From: Anagrus nilaparvatae
Lineage: Eukaryota > Arthropoda > Insecta > Hymenoptera > Mymaridae
Length of the DNA stretch: 64,000 nucleotides
NCBI GenBank assembly: GCA_022575985.1
Contig: JAKSXM010000007.1
Location: 51,552,501-51,616,500 of the forward strand
Direction of reading: 5' to 3'
Part shown: positions 47,125-64,000 of the stretch, piece by piece
Numbering within the stretch: position 1 is the first letter of the stretch
Layout of the letters: the number at the start of each line of letters is the position of its first letter
Translations under genes and position numbers: made by a program
The notes under the pieces: model-generated
Told to the model about the DNA's origin: nothing
Databases searched by the model: none
What the model saw: only the letters and a program-made list of their open reading frames with translations

Positions 47125-50100
47125 ATGGAGTCGATTTACAAAGATATTATTCAAAAGCTCCAAAATTTAATTGTTGACGATGTTGATATTAACAATGGCA
47201 TAATACTTCCCTTAAAGACTGAATATATATTAAAAGATGATGATATTTCAAAAATTCAAACTGCAGGAACAAGAGAAGAACAAACTCAAATACTATTAGA
47301 GTTACTTCCAGAGTAAGTTTTTATATTCATAAATAAAAGAGAATTTGATTTTTAATTTTTAAATGATTTTTTTTTAATACTAGGCGAGGATCAAAAGCAT
47401 TTGAAGTGTTTCATAAATCATTAAAACATCATTACCCATGGTTAAGCGATAAAATAGATGAAGAATTAAAATTTTTCTCCACTGAAATTGCTAATGAAGT
47501 TGATTTTATTTATCCAAACATCCAACCAGTGGCTCCATTAACTGTTGATAGAATAGAGATAGTAAGTTTAATAATCGCAAAAAAAACTTATTCAACAAAA
47601 TTTAAAGCTTATTTCACAAAACAAATCAATTAATATTTTTTAGACTAAAAAATTAAAAAATGCTTTGGAAAATTTGGAACCAAGCAGCTATGTTGCATTT
47701 CATGGAATGAAGGGATTTGGAAAATCATCTTTAACTGCAAAAATACTCCAGGAGAAAACTTTTACAAAAGTTAACTTTGGAGTAAGTATTAGATAATAGT
47801 TTATTTTGCAATAAAAAAATTAAATTATAATTACTTTTTTTCAATTAGAATGAAATATATTGGATAAAATTTAGTAATAAACAAAGCATCGATGAAGAAA
47901 TTTTGAGTCAACTAAATCATCTTTATCAACAAATTAATAATTTGTCATCTACAGAATCTGTTTCATCGGAATCCCTTGAAAATTATTTGAGAAACGCTAT
48001 TAATAATCATTTTAGAAATTCAAAGCATATAAAATCTTTATTAATATTAGACGATGTTTATGAAAAAAAAATAATTGATAAATTTGATTTTAAATGTAAA
48101 ACTTTAGTTATTACAACTGATGTAGGAGTTTTAAGGGGAAAGAATCCTTTCATAGTTGAAGTGAGTGAATTTATTGGTTTAATTCATTAGTTTATTTTAT
48201 TTTATCTTATTTGATTTTTGTTTTTTTTTTCCCAGATGGATCATGGATTTACAGAAAATGAAACTTTAGGTTTATTTGCAAAAGTTTTAGAAATTAACGT
48301 TAACCAGTTACCTGTTGAAGCAAAAAAAATTCATGAAGAATGCAAAGGAATGCCGCTATTGATTGCTATGCTAGCTGCACAATTTAAAAATTTCAAGTAT
48401 GACATGAAAAATAATGGTGGTAGATGGGCTTACTATTTAGACTGTTTAAAAACTAAAAATCCTAAAAACAAGTAAATACTTGTATTTTATCATATATTTC
48501 TCTTTTTTGTTGCAAATATCTTTCTTATATTGTTTTTTTTTTTTTTTTTTTTTAGAGTAATTGAAGAATTTTTTAAGATACAAGAAACAACATTTGATGT
48601 CTGTTTAAATCAATTGGACATAAAAACTCAAAAACGTTATGAAGATTTAGCCATTTTTAGCGAAGATGTCAACATTATGCCAAAAGTAAGTAATTAATAA
48701 TTATAAATTTAATGCAGCTAATTATTCATTTAGTATTTATTATCCTTATTTAATTTTACTTTTTATTCATTATAAATTTAAATGGTATAATACTTTTATG
48801 TAAAATACGCGTTACTTCAAAGGATTCTTTACTATTTTAAAAAGTTTAAAAAAATATAAATTAAAAATACTGATAGAAAAAAAAGATTTTCATATAAAAT
48901 AATTAGTTACATAGTTCATAATGCTGTTAAATCAACTATAAAATCTAAATTTTTTATATCTTTCAATTTATCAGACTTTAGAGATTTTATGGGAAGAAGA
49001 GCCATATTTTGTGGAAGAAGAAATGCTGAAATTTTGTTGTAAATCTCTTGCAGCTCAAAAATGGAACGAAGATTTGCAAAGTTACATATATGCAGTTCAC
49101 GATTTACTTTTGTGTCATTTAAGAAAAAAATTAAATTCTTCAGAATTGAAAGAACTGCACAAATCTTTTGTTGACAAATATAAAAAATTTTGTAATGGAG
49201 ACTTTTCAAAACTTCCAGATGATAATTATAGTTTTTCTTACATTGGACATCACATGGAACAAGCTGGTTTGATTGATGAATTTCCAAATTTATATCTAAA
49301 TTTTGAATTTCTTGAAGCTAAAATAAATCACAGCGGTTTGAGTGATTTATTTATTGATTTAAAAAAATATAGGAAGTACATAACAAACTTTGAAAGTAAA
49401 ATTTTAAAAGATAAACTTGAAAATCTTGAAAGATTCTTACAGTCTAATGCTAATATTATAGCCAAACACAGATTAATGAAATGTTTAGATTTAATACAAA
49501 TAGCGTTAAATTATGAAGATGAAGGTTTTGTTCAAGATACTGCATGCACACTTGCAAGAGAGAGGCCATCAAATTTATATATTTGCCATCAAATTAATGT
49601 TAATCATAAATATACAGTATTTTGCGAAGATATTGGCATACATACAAGTACTGTAGTTTTCACTGATGATCAAAATTATATTTTAGTCGGTAGTACCGAT
49701 GGAAAATTAATTTTATGGGATTGCAAAAATCGCACAACTATATTTTTTAATGGCCACAATCAAAATTATTCTATTAAAAAAATTCTACTGTCAAATTCTG
49801 GTAAATATTTTCTGGCTTTGAGTGAAGATGGGGTATTGAAATTATTTGAACTTAAAGATAGTCATTATTTAATAACTGATAACAATCATCCTGTACAAAG
49901 TCCAAGGCAAAAACAAACTTTTTGGAAAGATTGTTTCTTAAGCGATTCTACTTCAGATGATAGTTTAGTTACATTTTCTGTTAACTATGAAGTTATTACT
50001 GATATGACCTTTTCACAAAATGATGAAAGTATTGCAGCTTGTACAAATAGAGGATCTGTTATTGTAAGTTTTCTTCCTTTTACTGTTTTTTAAATAAGTT

Positions 50101-53100
50101 TCAATATATTTAAAAAATTAAAAAATAAAAAAAAAAATTAACAACAAAAAATTTTAGGTTTGGAGTCTCAATGGAAAAGAAGAATGGAGAGATCATGTAA
50201 AGCAGTAAGTATAAAATTTACTTTGTTGTTTTAACATGCAAATAAAAAAAAATTTATTTTTCATTTTTTTCTTTAGTCAAAGTTTTAGTAACATAACGTT
50301 CACGACAAAAAACAGGAAAGATCATTTACTGCACTTGATGAATCCAATTACCGGTTGTGTAAGGATTTATAAAAAAAATAACAAGGGATTTGAGTATTTG
50401 TCTTTGTTTAATCTTAAACTCTTTAATACAACTGTTGTGTATTTTTCAAGAAATTTAGAAGATGAAAGTTGCCTTGTTATTGTAACAAATAAAAAGGCAT
50501 TGTTTTTAAAATGGTTTTGGAACAATACGGAAAATGTTCACAGTTATGAAGTGAGAGAAATCATTGAAATTGAAAATGAAAATGATGATACTTTTTATAC
50601 AGCTGCAACTTTAACTTATGATTCTAAATATTTGATAATTGGGAATTCAAAGGGAATCATCGAAGTAATACATTCTCAGAAATCACCAAGAAATTGGATA
50701 ACTTCATTCAAAGGTCTAGTGAATTCTTTAGATTCTTACAACATGAATGAAGAAGGACATTTGGTATTATATATTACTAGAAACTTTAGTTTTTTATCAT
50801 CAAAAAATTAATTCTATTATATTTGATTTCTTTCAGATATGTGGGAGTGAAAAAAAATGGATTCATGGTTGGAAACTTGGTGCTGACGAAAAGCCAAAAT
50901 CATTTGCAAAACCATTGTTTGTTGCTGAAATGTTAAATCAAAAATGTGATAATAAAATTTTCTTGAAAACTTCAGCGCAAACAATTACTGTTTGCAAAGG
51001 ACAAAATGTTTTAACTAAAGTGGAATCAAATCATGGCAATATAGAAATTATAATTTTATGCAGCATTGATAAGAAGTTAATTTACATAACAGATAAAGGT
51101 GCTGTGGTAGAATATGAAGAAGCAAAAGAACAATCAACAGTTTTAGCAAACCAAATAGTTCTAGAGGATTTTATTACTATTTTACACATAAATGATAACC
51201 ATGAAATACTCTGTAGGGATGTTAACAACAGCTTAAAGGTAAATTAACTTGAAAGTCTTTTTATTTCATTATATATTATATTAACAAAGTATTTTAAAGA
51301 AGAAAAAAAAAACAATAATACGCTATTTTAAACATATTTTATTATATAACATTCATCTAAATTACCTTAATAATTATTAGGATGAAATTTAATTTTAATA
51401 ATTTACGGTATTATTATGAAGGCTTCTGCATATCGACTATTTTAAAAACCTTATAAAATAATAAATTTTCTTGCATATTCTATTACAATTTTCTTTATAC
51501 TGTGATTCTAAGTTAAAAGCAGCTATTTTTAGTTTATTTTTGAAATTTATTTACTAAAATCAATTTTTAAATTGCTCAAAAACCTTTTGAAAACTTTTAA
51601 AAGAATTATCTTATAAACTTATCTTTTATTTTTGTTACAGTGCATAAAAAAATAGTCTAAAAATAAAATTTCTAAAACTATTTGATATTAACATTTATTT
51701 ATTTTAATTTTTGTGATTTTTGTATTATTATTTTTAGAATAAACGTGTACTGTTGTATTGCATAATTTTAAAATTGAGAAGGATATTTTAATTCAAAAAT
51801 GATTTTCCACGTACATTACTTTCTCTTAAGTTTCAATTAATTTTTCCAAGATTTAAAAAAATATTAAATTATTATTCTTACTTTTCAAGGTAAATCATAA
51901 TAACAAGATTTTCAGTCACGTCAGAGATTCAGGATATGTAATTACAGCATATAAATATACTGATAAAATTGTTATAACCATATCAAAAGATTGTTTAATA
52001 AAACTATGGTTCATCGATGATTATAAATGGATTTTATTTCATGAAAACAGATACAATAATGCCACTGTTTTAAAAACATGTTTGAGCTTTTCCAAAAAGT
52101 ATCTTTCAGTATTAACTGAAGAGCAAACTTTAATTGTATTCAAAATAAATGATTTAGTTGAAAAGTTAAATAATGCTTGTGACGAGCAATACAAAAGTTA
52201 CATCGATATTCATTTGATATGTGAATTAAAATACCAATTAAATTGCTGCGAATTTTCACGAGATGAAAGATATTTAGCTGTTGCGATTTCAAATGGAGAC
52301 ATTCAGGTAATGTAATAGTTATTAATGTGGAACATGTTTATATAGAGGGGAGTTCTCCAGAAAGCCTGGAAATTGAGAGAGGGTGGGTCAAATAGGACTT
52401 GTAATAATTTCAATTTAGGGACTTAAGATAGGGTTTAGGGACTTAGAAAAATTTTGACTTAAACTTTGGTTATAAGGACTAAAAATAATTTGAGTTAGAC
52501 ACATATTTGAGTTTACAAGGTATTTTAGCAAGCTTAGCATCTAGATAAATAATATACAAGTATTCAGTTAACATATACATGTTCCATGCAAGCTGTTTGT
52601 GTTCATGTACAAACTCAGTCTAAGTTTTTATAATAAATTTTATTAAGTATTTTATTAAGAAAGTTTTTAAATTATAGATTTTTGAAATGTTGGAGGGATC
52701 GCATTTGGGTAAACTACAATTACACAGCAGTTCTGTAAACCAGCTACTTTGGGCACCAGTTGATACTGATATACCAATTCTTTTATCTGTCAATTGTAAC
52801 GAGTTAGCATGGTGGAATATTTCATTTATTCATAATGATAAATTTATGATTAAAAGAAGTCGGATGGGTTCTTCTCGAAGTGCTAGGAATTCGATGGTAG
52901 CTTTGAGTCCAAATTCAAGTTTGCAGATATCCAATTCAAGTAAATTTCAAGATAAGTTGGATGATAAAGTTTATAATTTTCTTGAATTTTGGAAGAAAAA
53001 ATTGCCAAAAAACAACATAGAAAGGCCAGGATTATTAAGCGTTGTTCAGTTACCATCATTATGCATGGATAATATAAATATCTGTATTTCAGATGACTTT

Positions 53101-53181
53101 TCAAAATTTTTAACTGTCGATGTTCATGGTATGGTTAGTGATTACACGTTATTTGAATTTACTGACATAAATAACGTTTAG
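47125..53181 (+). CDS. Ark: Apaf-1-related killer (Dark/Ark), apoptosome scaffold (12 exons)
   Basis: Exons 47125-47312, 47384-47561, 47644-47781, 47849-48160, 48236-48471, 48556-48685, 48975-50063, 50158-50204, 50277-50763, 50837-51238, 51890-52306 and 52678-53181; 1375 aa, between human Apaf-1 and fly Dark in length. The protein oligomerises into the apoptosome that activates initiator caspase. An N-terminal CARD (residues 1 to about 110) is followed by the NB-ARC ATPase: Walker A GMKGFGKSS (143-151), Walker B SLLILDDV with Asp236/237, a sensor-like LVITTD and the CKGMPLLI motif. The winged-helix region and a long WD40 C-terminal half follow; clear blades end in GKLILWD and CLIKLWF, and further blades are GDIQ- and WSLNG-type. 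The order CARD, NB-ARC, WD40 is diagnostic. Asp259 occupies the place where Apaf-1 has a sensor Arg. Intron 11 contains a repeat. The 123-aa minus-strand ORF at 48,916-49,287 is a shadow. Confidence 0.93.
52322..52595. repeat. Repeat element in Ark intron 11
   Basis: Begins TGTGGAACATGTTTATAT (about 52,327) and ends with the inverse, ATATACATGTTCCATG (about 52,574-52,590). It therefore has short terminal inverted repeats around a G-rich interior of reiterated TTTAGGGACTTA-type units. The interior resembles 42,408-42,640. It lies wholly inside the intron. Confidence 0.65.
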
Positions 53182-56100
53182 CATTTAATTGGTTTTTTAA
53201 TATAAATAATGCATAAGTATAAACTTTATAACTGATCTCATAATACTTTATTAAATAAGAATTGGTTAATTATTGCAATCTTGTGATATCGAATAAAATT
53301 TAGTATAAAGTGCAAGAAATTATTAAATATGTTAATAATTTTTAGAAATTTTGAGTAAATGCAAGTGAAGAAAAATATTTATAAAGTACATTTAACATTT
53401 TGTGCCATTTGACTGTAAAAAAATGACTTTTTTTGTTAGCGGAGCATTTAATATTTTATACTCATAAGTTGCCAATGAGAAAGATACTTGGATACAGGAA
53501 AAAAATTGTAAATACATAAATGAAAGAGAAGTGCCTTAAAAATTAATTAAGAATTATGAATGCAAAGAGAAATAGAAATATAATCTTAATAGATTGAAAA
53601 TGAATTGAAAGAAATTTTTGAAATGATTTACATTTCTATAAAAAGGGAAATTAAAAAAAAAATTTCTTTCTTAAATTTTATTGAAAAATATTTTAATTTA
53701 AAAATCATTATTAACATTAATTTTAGTATACCTACTATAAAAATATCAAAAAACAATCAATTTTAAAAATATTATTAAAAATAATATATTTATACAGTAT
53801 ACTTTTTATACCTTTTGACTAAAAAGACTATATATTATACTATTGTGCTACTATTTAAATTAATTTTTTAATTACATATTACATGCATAAAGTGCGTACA
53901 TATAATAAATTTAACTGAGCATTTTTCATGTCAATTTAAATTTAGTTACATTATCAAATAATCAAATAATACCTATTATAATTCTATTAAATTTTCTTAT
54001 TTATAAATTTAGATTTTTTTGATTTAAAAAAAAAGTGCAATAGGCTATATAGCTTTAAATGGTAACTTTTGGTTTTAAGAAAATCAAATAAAGTTTTATT
54101 TTTTTTTAATCAGCATTCAAATTTAATTTTTTGTTTTTCGAAAAGTACACAAAAATAGAAAATTGAATTTTGAAAAAAAAAATTTTACGAATGTATTATA
54201 TGACTAAATTTAACTCTAAAATTTAAAGATTCTGTATTTTCTAAAAGTCTGCAAATCATAAATCAAAATTCTTGTATTTATTTTAACTTAATTCTAAGCT
54301 ATTGTATCGCCAAGAATCAGATAAAGCTTCTTTTTTTTTTTTAATTTTTATGTATTTATACTTACATAAAGACTATGATTTTAACAACTTTTTGTAACTA
54401 AAAAAAAATCTATTATACGTTTTTATTTAGTAATTTAAAAAGCGGTGAAAAACTAAAATATTTAAAAAAGCTTCTTTTCTACATTTTATGAAGAAACGAC
54501 AATCTATAAAAAAAAAAAATCTGTAAGATATTTTATTTTTAATTTTGTAAATTATCCAATTTTTAGATACCTATACCTAAATGATGAAAAATTGATTGAG
54601 TAATATTTTTAATAATAATATAATGTTTTCTAATCTTTTATACTTTTATAATGAAAAAAATAACAAAAAAAAAAAAAAAAAAAAAAAAAAATAATTAAGA
54701 AATATATAAATAGTTATTTGTTTATACAAAATATAAAGTTTTTTATTTAACAGCTTTACCTATGTACCTTTACTGAAATATTGTAAATTAGGTAAAATAA
54801 TATAAAATAATTATAGTTTCTAAAAACATTAAAAAAAATTATAAGAAAATAAAAAATTTTTGTAGCAATGAATTAAAATTGAATATTTCTTGCTCACTGA
54901 TGAATTTCATTCATTTTGTAACAGTGATGGATATAAGCTGATCCTGATAATTTTACTCAAACAAAATTTTTTTCTTTCATTGAATATTTTCATAATTAAT
55001 TATGATCTTCAGGTTTCGTTATTTGAAGTCTAAATATGCGCAAATTATGCGTCTGATTATATTGAGATTTTGAATCCAAAAATTATCTAAAGAATTTTTT
55101 TCCTTATAAATTATTAAATTTTTTTAGTTTAATCTTTTTTATTTATATTCTCAAAACACAAAAATAAAAAATTAGGGAAGACCCGCATAGATTAAAAAAA
55201 AATAAACAAATAAAAAAATATCTCAAACAGCCTGTAACAAATTACTATCCAAGGCAAGGACAAGGATCGTAAATTGCGATTTGGGGCATTTTTCTTTAAT
55301 AGCAAAGGGTTGTGTACGGTTTTTCAAATTTCAAATTTTCTAAGTTTTAACTAATTTATATAAATTTTCGCGACTTTTATAATAAAAAATCCTGTTAAAA
55401 TAAAAATAACAAGTTTTTGTAATAAAAAAATACAATTTAAATTATCATAGCATCTATATTTTTAGTAAATTTACGATAAAAATTAAATTAAAACAAAAAA
55501 AATTTTACAATAACGAAAATAGTTGGATCGACCCATATAAGATATTTTAACCGGAAAAAGTTTAAGGTTCATTCAACTATTTAATTGATTTATTATGTAC
55601 ATAAGAAAGATATTTAAATACTTATATAATATTATCATTATTATTTTCTTAGGCAAATAAAAAAAACACGCACACGTGTGGATTTAAAAAAATTATTTTT
55701 AAAATGTAAATAAAATTGTAACATATAGGTATATAAATATAGTATTAAAAAAAAAAATGTGTTGAAATTTACAAATATTATATACATGTAAATAATTGAA
55801 AGAATTTTAAAAATTGGCATCAATTAAACGAGTTATTTGCTAGTTATGTAAGTTTATGGGATAAATTTGGCAATACTTCAAACATGTGCTATTCAGTGCT
55901 ACTCAGTCACCTATACTTTTTTTTATAAACAAGAGTTGCATTTTTTTTGAAGGTCAATGTCAATATAATTAATGAATGAAATTACTAATTGAAAAAATCA
56001 TGTAAAATTATCAAATTTATTCTAATTCTATGTGATAAAAAGTATAATTATTTTTAAATAAATTAAAATTTTTATGTTAGTTTTATTGATGGGAGATTGC

Positions 56101-56593
56101 AATTTCCGCGGATAGAGAAGTTAATTATTGCTATCTCATTAAATTTTTTTTTATCTTTGCTTATTATATTACATAAGCAACGCGATATATAAAATGCAAA
56201 AAAATTTTCTAACAATTACAATTTTTTTAAAAACTACTTTTACAAAAAAAAATTGCAAAATAAAACGGTGATTCTTATTCGCAATGCAATGATTTAATAA
56301 TGCAATGCAAAAAAATGTTGATAAATAAAATTTTTAGAGTGGTGGAAAATAATAATAATTTTTCTATTTTGTAAAAAAAAAGTGGGGATAAAATTATCAT
56401 GTTTTTAGTGAAAAGAAGTGGTAGCGCGTGTGCGGAGAATCATCAGATCGACGTCAGTTCACCGAGGCCCTGAAAAAGACCGCGTGGCCTGGTGCTTTTG
56501 AACGAAAAATCTTTTAATTATTAATTTTTTAGTATTCTCAAAATTAACATAACTTTTTTTCTTACGTTAGTTTAAATTAAAATAAAAATAATC
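53182..56593. other. AT-rich intergenic DNA between Ark and MPC2
   Basis: About 3.4 kb with no supportable gene. It holds the Ark 3' flank, a 27-A run (54,665-54,691) and one partial copy of the dispersed quasi-palindrome. A GC-richer patch at 56,415-56,505, just upstream of the MPC2 start, is the likely promoter or 5' UTR. Confidence 0.55.
55225..55330. repeat. Partial copy of the dispersed quasi-palindromic repeat
   Basis: AACAAATTACTATCCAAGGC, then AAGGATCGTAAATTGCGATT and GGGGCATT, matches the central and right parts of the modules at 801-873 and 38,992-39,061. It is followed by a degraded TGTGTACGGTTTTTC segment. A third location for the family. Confidence 0.65.
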
Positions 56594-58675
56594 ATGTCTG
56601 CTGTACTTTATCAAAATTCTATGAAAACTATTGGAAAATTTGTTCCAGAAAAATTACAGCCTTTGTGGAAACATCCTGCAGGTAAAAATAATTTTTTTTT
56701 TTAATTTATTACATAATTAATCAATGTTTTATTTTAATTTTTCAAATAATATAATCATTTTTTTCATTTTCGAGAATTAATTGTTATTAAATTTGATATT
56801 GTGTTAATTCAAAAGAAAATATTTATTATACCCTCTCCTGACAAGGAGATACATGTATGTCAAGGTTGAAGATAATGAATCGACCAATCGATATAAAGAG
56901 CCTATTATTATTATTTTTTTTTAGTAAAAATTGTGATTTGCATTTTTGAGTAAATTTTGACATTTTTATTATCTGTTCGCAAAATGTAAAGTTTTTAATG
57001 CAATTATATTTATATTATGTCTTTTTTGTATTAACAAGGCAGACGAGATGAAAAAAAAAAAAAAATTAAAAAATTTTTTAATTAAATAATATAATAGGAA
57101 TTGATTTAATTTATTATTAAATTATGGTAAATTAATAAATTTAGTGCATTGATTAAAAAATTAAAATAAGAACAATACGATTTAGCACAGGATTTTTTAT
57201 CTAAAATATAAAAATGAACTTTGTACTGCAGAATATATAGGAATAATGCATACCTAGGTCAATGCAACATGACCTATATTATACTTTCCTTTTAAATTTA
57301 TTAGTGACGTTATTTATCCCTACTCCAGAATTCTTACAATTCCTTCTTTTACACCCTCCTGTTGATTCGAATTAGAATTAAATTGCAAAATAACACATTT
57401 TTTGTAAACTTACTCAATATTTTTTTTATATTTTTTATTTCTTGCTCTGGCTCATTTTTATAATTTCATCAACTAGTTACTAATATGTAGTAACATCTTT
57501 TTTATTTTTATTTATAAACTATTGGTAAATATTATTCTTAAAAAATAGATATAGTTTTTTTAATTTTTTGGTCTTTGTTCAACAAAAAATTTTTAATTTC
57601 ATTATTTTTAACGTTATTGTTATTTTTTTAGGTCCGCAAACAGTATTTTTCTGGGCACCAGCATTCAAATGGGTAAGTTATTTTGCGAAATTCTAGGTGA
57701 ATAGGTTTCGGAAAAAACTCTGACCTTGAAAACGGGTTTTATAAAATTTTACTATAAATATATTAAAATCTCAACTTGAACAACAAAACATTTTTAGAAA
57801 TAATCAAATTTTTTTGCATCACAAAATCTGCGTCAGAATTTTTTTCTTTATGTAAATAGGTATTGTTTGATAAATATTTATTTTAATAAAATAATGAAAT
57901 TTTAGGGTTTAGTATTAGCTGGTTTAGGAGATCTTCAAAGACCAGCTGATCAACTTTCGATAAGTCAATCAACAGCACTTGGCTTAACTGGTACAATATG
58001 GACAAGATATTCTTTGGCAATTACACCTAAAAATTGGAGTTTATTTAGTGTCAATTTGTTTGTCGCTTTCACAGCAATTTATCAAATTTCTAGAGCAATA
58101 AGGTATGTTATTAGTTGATAAAAATTAATTTTAGAAATTCAAAAACTCCTTATTCGGTAAAATGGATTGGCACCAAAATAATGCATAATTTTTTCATTAC
58201 TGAATTTTATGCTTTTGCCCTTTTGTCCTTAATTTCCTTTTAACAATTTAGTAAGTAAACCCAAACGTTAATTTTTTATTTAAAATTGCCGATACAGATT
58301 CTTCAATCGTTGGTAAAATTCTAATTTTTGACTTTTGAAGTAAACAAATTCGAATATTCAAAAATTTTATGTATATATAGGTCCCATTTTTTTTATTTGT
58401 TTCCAGTGTGCTTAAAGTTACCCTACTTTTGTTGGAAAATTTTATGCACTTTAATGAAATTTGTATTTACCTAAAAATTATAATGATCTTGATGATGAGG
58501 TAGGATAGGATAATCGAATTTTGTAATGAGAAAATCTTGTGGAAATTTTCTTAGCAATCCATTTTCCTAAACCTAAACTTTCCTATTAAATATCAGCGCA
58601 TTAAATAAAAATCTACTGTTTTTTAGGTACAAAATGGAACAAGAAAAATTAGAAAAAGCATCACAGAATAGTTAA
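56594..58675 (+). CDS. MPC2: Mitochondrial pyruvate carrier subunit 2 (4 exons)
   Basis: Exons 56594-56681, 57632-57672, 57906-58102 and 58627-58675; 124 aa, the usual MPC2 size. With MPC1 it forms the heterodimer that imports pyruvate across the mitochondrial inner membrane. Family landmarks are all present: LWKHPAGPQTVFFWAPAFKW, GLVLAGLGDLQRPAD, LSISQSTAL, TGTIWTRYSLAITPKNWSLF and the third membrane helix VNLFVAFTAIYQISRAIR. The C-terminus is short and charged. Exon 2 is only 41 nt, but both its borders keep frame. No unusual residue was noticed. Confidence 0.96.
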
Positions 58676-60057
58676 TTAAACAAAATAAAATTTAGTACAT
58701 TCCTTCATTATTTTATTATTAAATATTATTATTAAAATTCTTGCCAATAAATAAATAATATATTTTATAATGAAAAATGGCAAGCGATATAGATAAAATT
58801 AATCAATAAGAATGCACATCGAGTTAAGATAAAGTATATAAGAGGGAAGATAATGTAACAAGTTCCTTTTAAAATGTTATGAAATTTAAAACTATAAATG
58901 TGCAATATTTTTTGTTAAATAAAAAAAAAATTGTGATTATTTTTTATACATACCAATTAGGTATATCGAAACGAACATTAATTAATAATAATATAGAAAC
59001 TATTTTTATTTGTCTAAAGTTAATAATTATTTTAAATAATAGAACAAAATCTATAATATAATAAGATAATATATATTAAATATGTATATTATACTTTATT
59101 ATAATTATAATTGTAAATATAAAAACTAAATACTGTAATAGTAAAATTGTGTTTGATGACTAGACTTTTCATTTAAGGAAATATAATATCATTATATTTA
59201 AAAAAATTGATATTATCTTAATGAAAAAAAATATATATTTTCTGTAAAAATCATTAAAAAAATAAAATTAAAATAATTATTTTTTCATCAAAAAATTTAC
59301 TATTGTTTTTATTTTAATTTACCTACATGTCTTATATGTTTCATTAAAATTTATATACAAAAAAGTTCCTATATAACTTCTTTTATAATTTATTATAAAT
59401 TTTTTTTTTTTATTTTGCAAAAAAAAAATGACTTCTGTTACTTTTTTTATGAACATTGTAGTTTTTTTTCATTTATTTTCTAAACGTTGATGTATATAGG
59501 TATATCAATATCATTATAGGTATATCAATAGAATAATTATATTTCTCAATAAATTTGATCAGTCAATAAAAATTTGTTTTATTGTTTAAAAATATTATAT
59601 AATTATATGCGGGTATATAAGAATTTTCCAGTATCGGAATATTAGAAAAGTGACCCTTTGTCCTTTTTATCGTATGATTGTCCAGATTGTCTGATTGTTA
59701 CATATTGTTAGCAAACTGCGTTTCTCCTGGCTGTCTCTAACTCTGCTATTGTGGGGTAGGGGGAGTAAGAGTATAATTTATGAAAGGCATAAACAAAGCA
59801 AAAGGATTATAAATAGTATTATGTAAATGCAAAAAGAAAGTTTTGCAAGAAAATTCTGTTTCTATATATTATTTTTATTCATCCTTGTACCTAAAAATTA
59901 CTTTTTGAATATTTTTATCGTATATAGCAGACTTCATATGTTATTTTTTAAAAAAAGAATTATTTCTGATGAATTAATTATTACTTTACATGCATTAATC
60001 AAACAATAATGTAGAAAACTTTGTATACTTCTTAAGTGTAAATAATAATATTCTACA
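58676..60057. other. MPC2 3' flank and DEAD-box gene upstream region
   Basis: AT-rich. AATAAATAAATAA near 58,746 could be the MPC2 polyadenylation signal. A more complex patch at 59,640-59,770 may be promoter DNA of the helicase. The 60-aa ORFs at 58,879 and 59,827 are AT-driven and unsupported. Confidence 0.5.
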
Positions 60058-63391
<3,334 letters not shown>

Positions 63392-64000
63392 TATTCAATA
63401 CATTAATTTTTATTCCAATATAATTGGAAATGATTAATGATTAATTATAAAATTATTTTATACAAATGAAATTTTCAATATATATATATTTTAAAAACTT
63501 GAAAAATTTTCAAGTTACTTTATATGCTTTTCATTATCCATATTTGGATAGTAAAGTCAAACTTTTAATACTCATTTAATCCAAAAATGATCAAGTATAA
63601 TATTTAAATTTTAGACGAAATGCAATTGTATAAATGTTTTTATAAGTACCCATAGGTATATGAATATGTGAATATATTTTTTATTTAAATTGAGAGATTA
63701 TTTTATATAACTTTTAGTAAGTAAATTAATAACTGATCAAAGTAATTTTAGTAGAAATATTTAATTTTATTTTTTATTTATAAAATGTAACAAAAATTGT
63801 GAATTCCTATATTTTTCAAAATTTTAATTTTAATAAGTACCTATATGAGACTATTTTGCAATAAAAATATTTTCATTCCTGTATTTATAAAATACTGTAA
63901 AATATTTTCAAGAGGAAGTACAAATAATAAATAAAGTATTGTTTTTATCCATAAACCACTCTATTTTTTATTTTTATTTTTAAATTTAAAAAAAAAATCA
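63392..64000. other. DEAD-box gene 3' flank
   Basis: AT-rich DNA after the stop codon, with several AATAAA-like signals (for example near 63,860 and 63,930). No further gene begins before the window ends. Confidence 0.6.

Noticed and set aside
48916..49287. 123-aa minus-strand ORF
   Set aside because: Lies opposite Ark exon 7, whose sense frame has clear family similarity.

Overview
The window is AT-rich, intron-dense nuclear DNA from an animal, almost certainly an insect. All long genes are split into small exons by short introns with GT...AG borders, and the proteins match insect orthologue sets: cereblon, CNOT4, Bonus/TIF1, a myotubularin, TMEM165, the Apaf-1 homologue Dark/Ark, MPC2 and a p68/DDX5 helicase. 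An AT-rich hymenopteran would fit, but that is a guess. No bacterial genes, operons, CRISPR arrays, tRNAs or rRNAs were seen. Exon borders were derived by hand from splice motifs and reading-frame continuity; in every recognised gene the exon lengths sum to a whole number of codons.

Layout: 1-2.4 kb, upstream DNA with a cluster of quasi-palindromic repeats. 2.4-4.2 kb (+), cereblon. 5.8-8.05 kb, a 2.2-kb nearly perfect palindrome lying between the converging 3' ends of cereblon and CNOT4. 10.3-15.4 kb (-), CNOT4. 15.4-20.2 kb, a long low-complexity intergenic stretch. 20.2-21.15 kb (+), a small lysine-tailed protein, probably the Pol I subunit RPA34/POLR1G. 22.06-26.78 kb (+), Bonus/TIF1 with RING, B-boxes, PHD and bromodomain. 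28.15-31.14 kb (-), an active-type MTMR6/7/8 phosphatase whose C-terminal FYVE-like finger is broken by one base. 32.4-33.6 kb (+), a five-finger C2H2 protein. 36.7-37.8 kb (-), TMEM165/GDT1.

From 37.8 to 43.8 kb the DNA is repeat-rich: dispersed repeats, foldback/MITE-like elements and a small ORF resembling the tail of a reverse-transcriptase protein. Then come a 91-aa basic orphan (43.9-44.2 kb, +), a 539-aa protein with an internally duplicated cysteine-containing module (44.6-46.2 kb, -), the twelve-exon apoptosome gene Ark (47.1-53.2 kb, +), MPC2 (56.6-58.7 kb, +) and a DEAD-box helicase with RS tails (60.1-63.4 kb, +).

The genes do not form one pathway. They are neighbouring housekeeping and regulatory genes: ubiquitin ligases (CRBN, CNOT4, possibly Bonus), transcription and RNA factors (POLR1G-like, Bonus, C2H2, DDX5), phosphoinositide and ion homeostasis (MTMR, TMEM165), cell death (Ark) and mitochondrial pyruvate import (MPC2). 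The most unusual DNA is the non-coding fraction: at least six inverted-repeat elements of different sequence, led by the 2.2-kb palindrome, whose arms carry exon-like blocks and would fold into about 1 kb of double-stranded RNA if transcribed.
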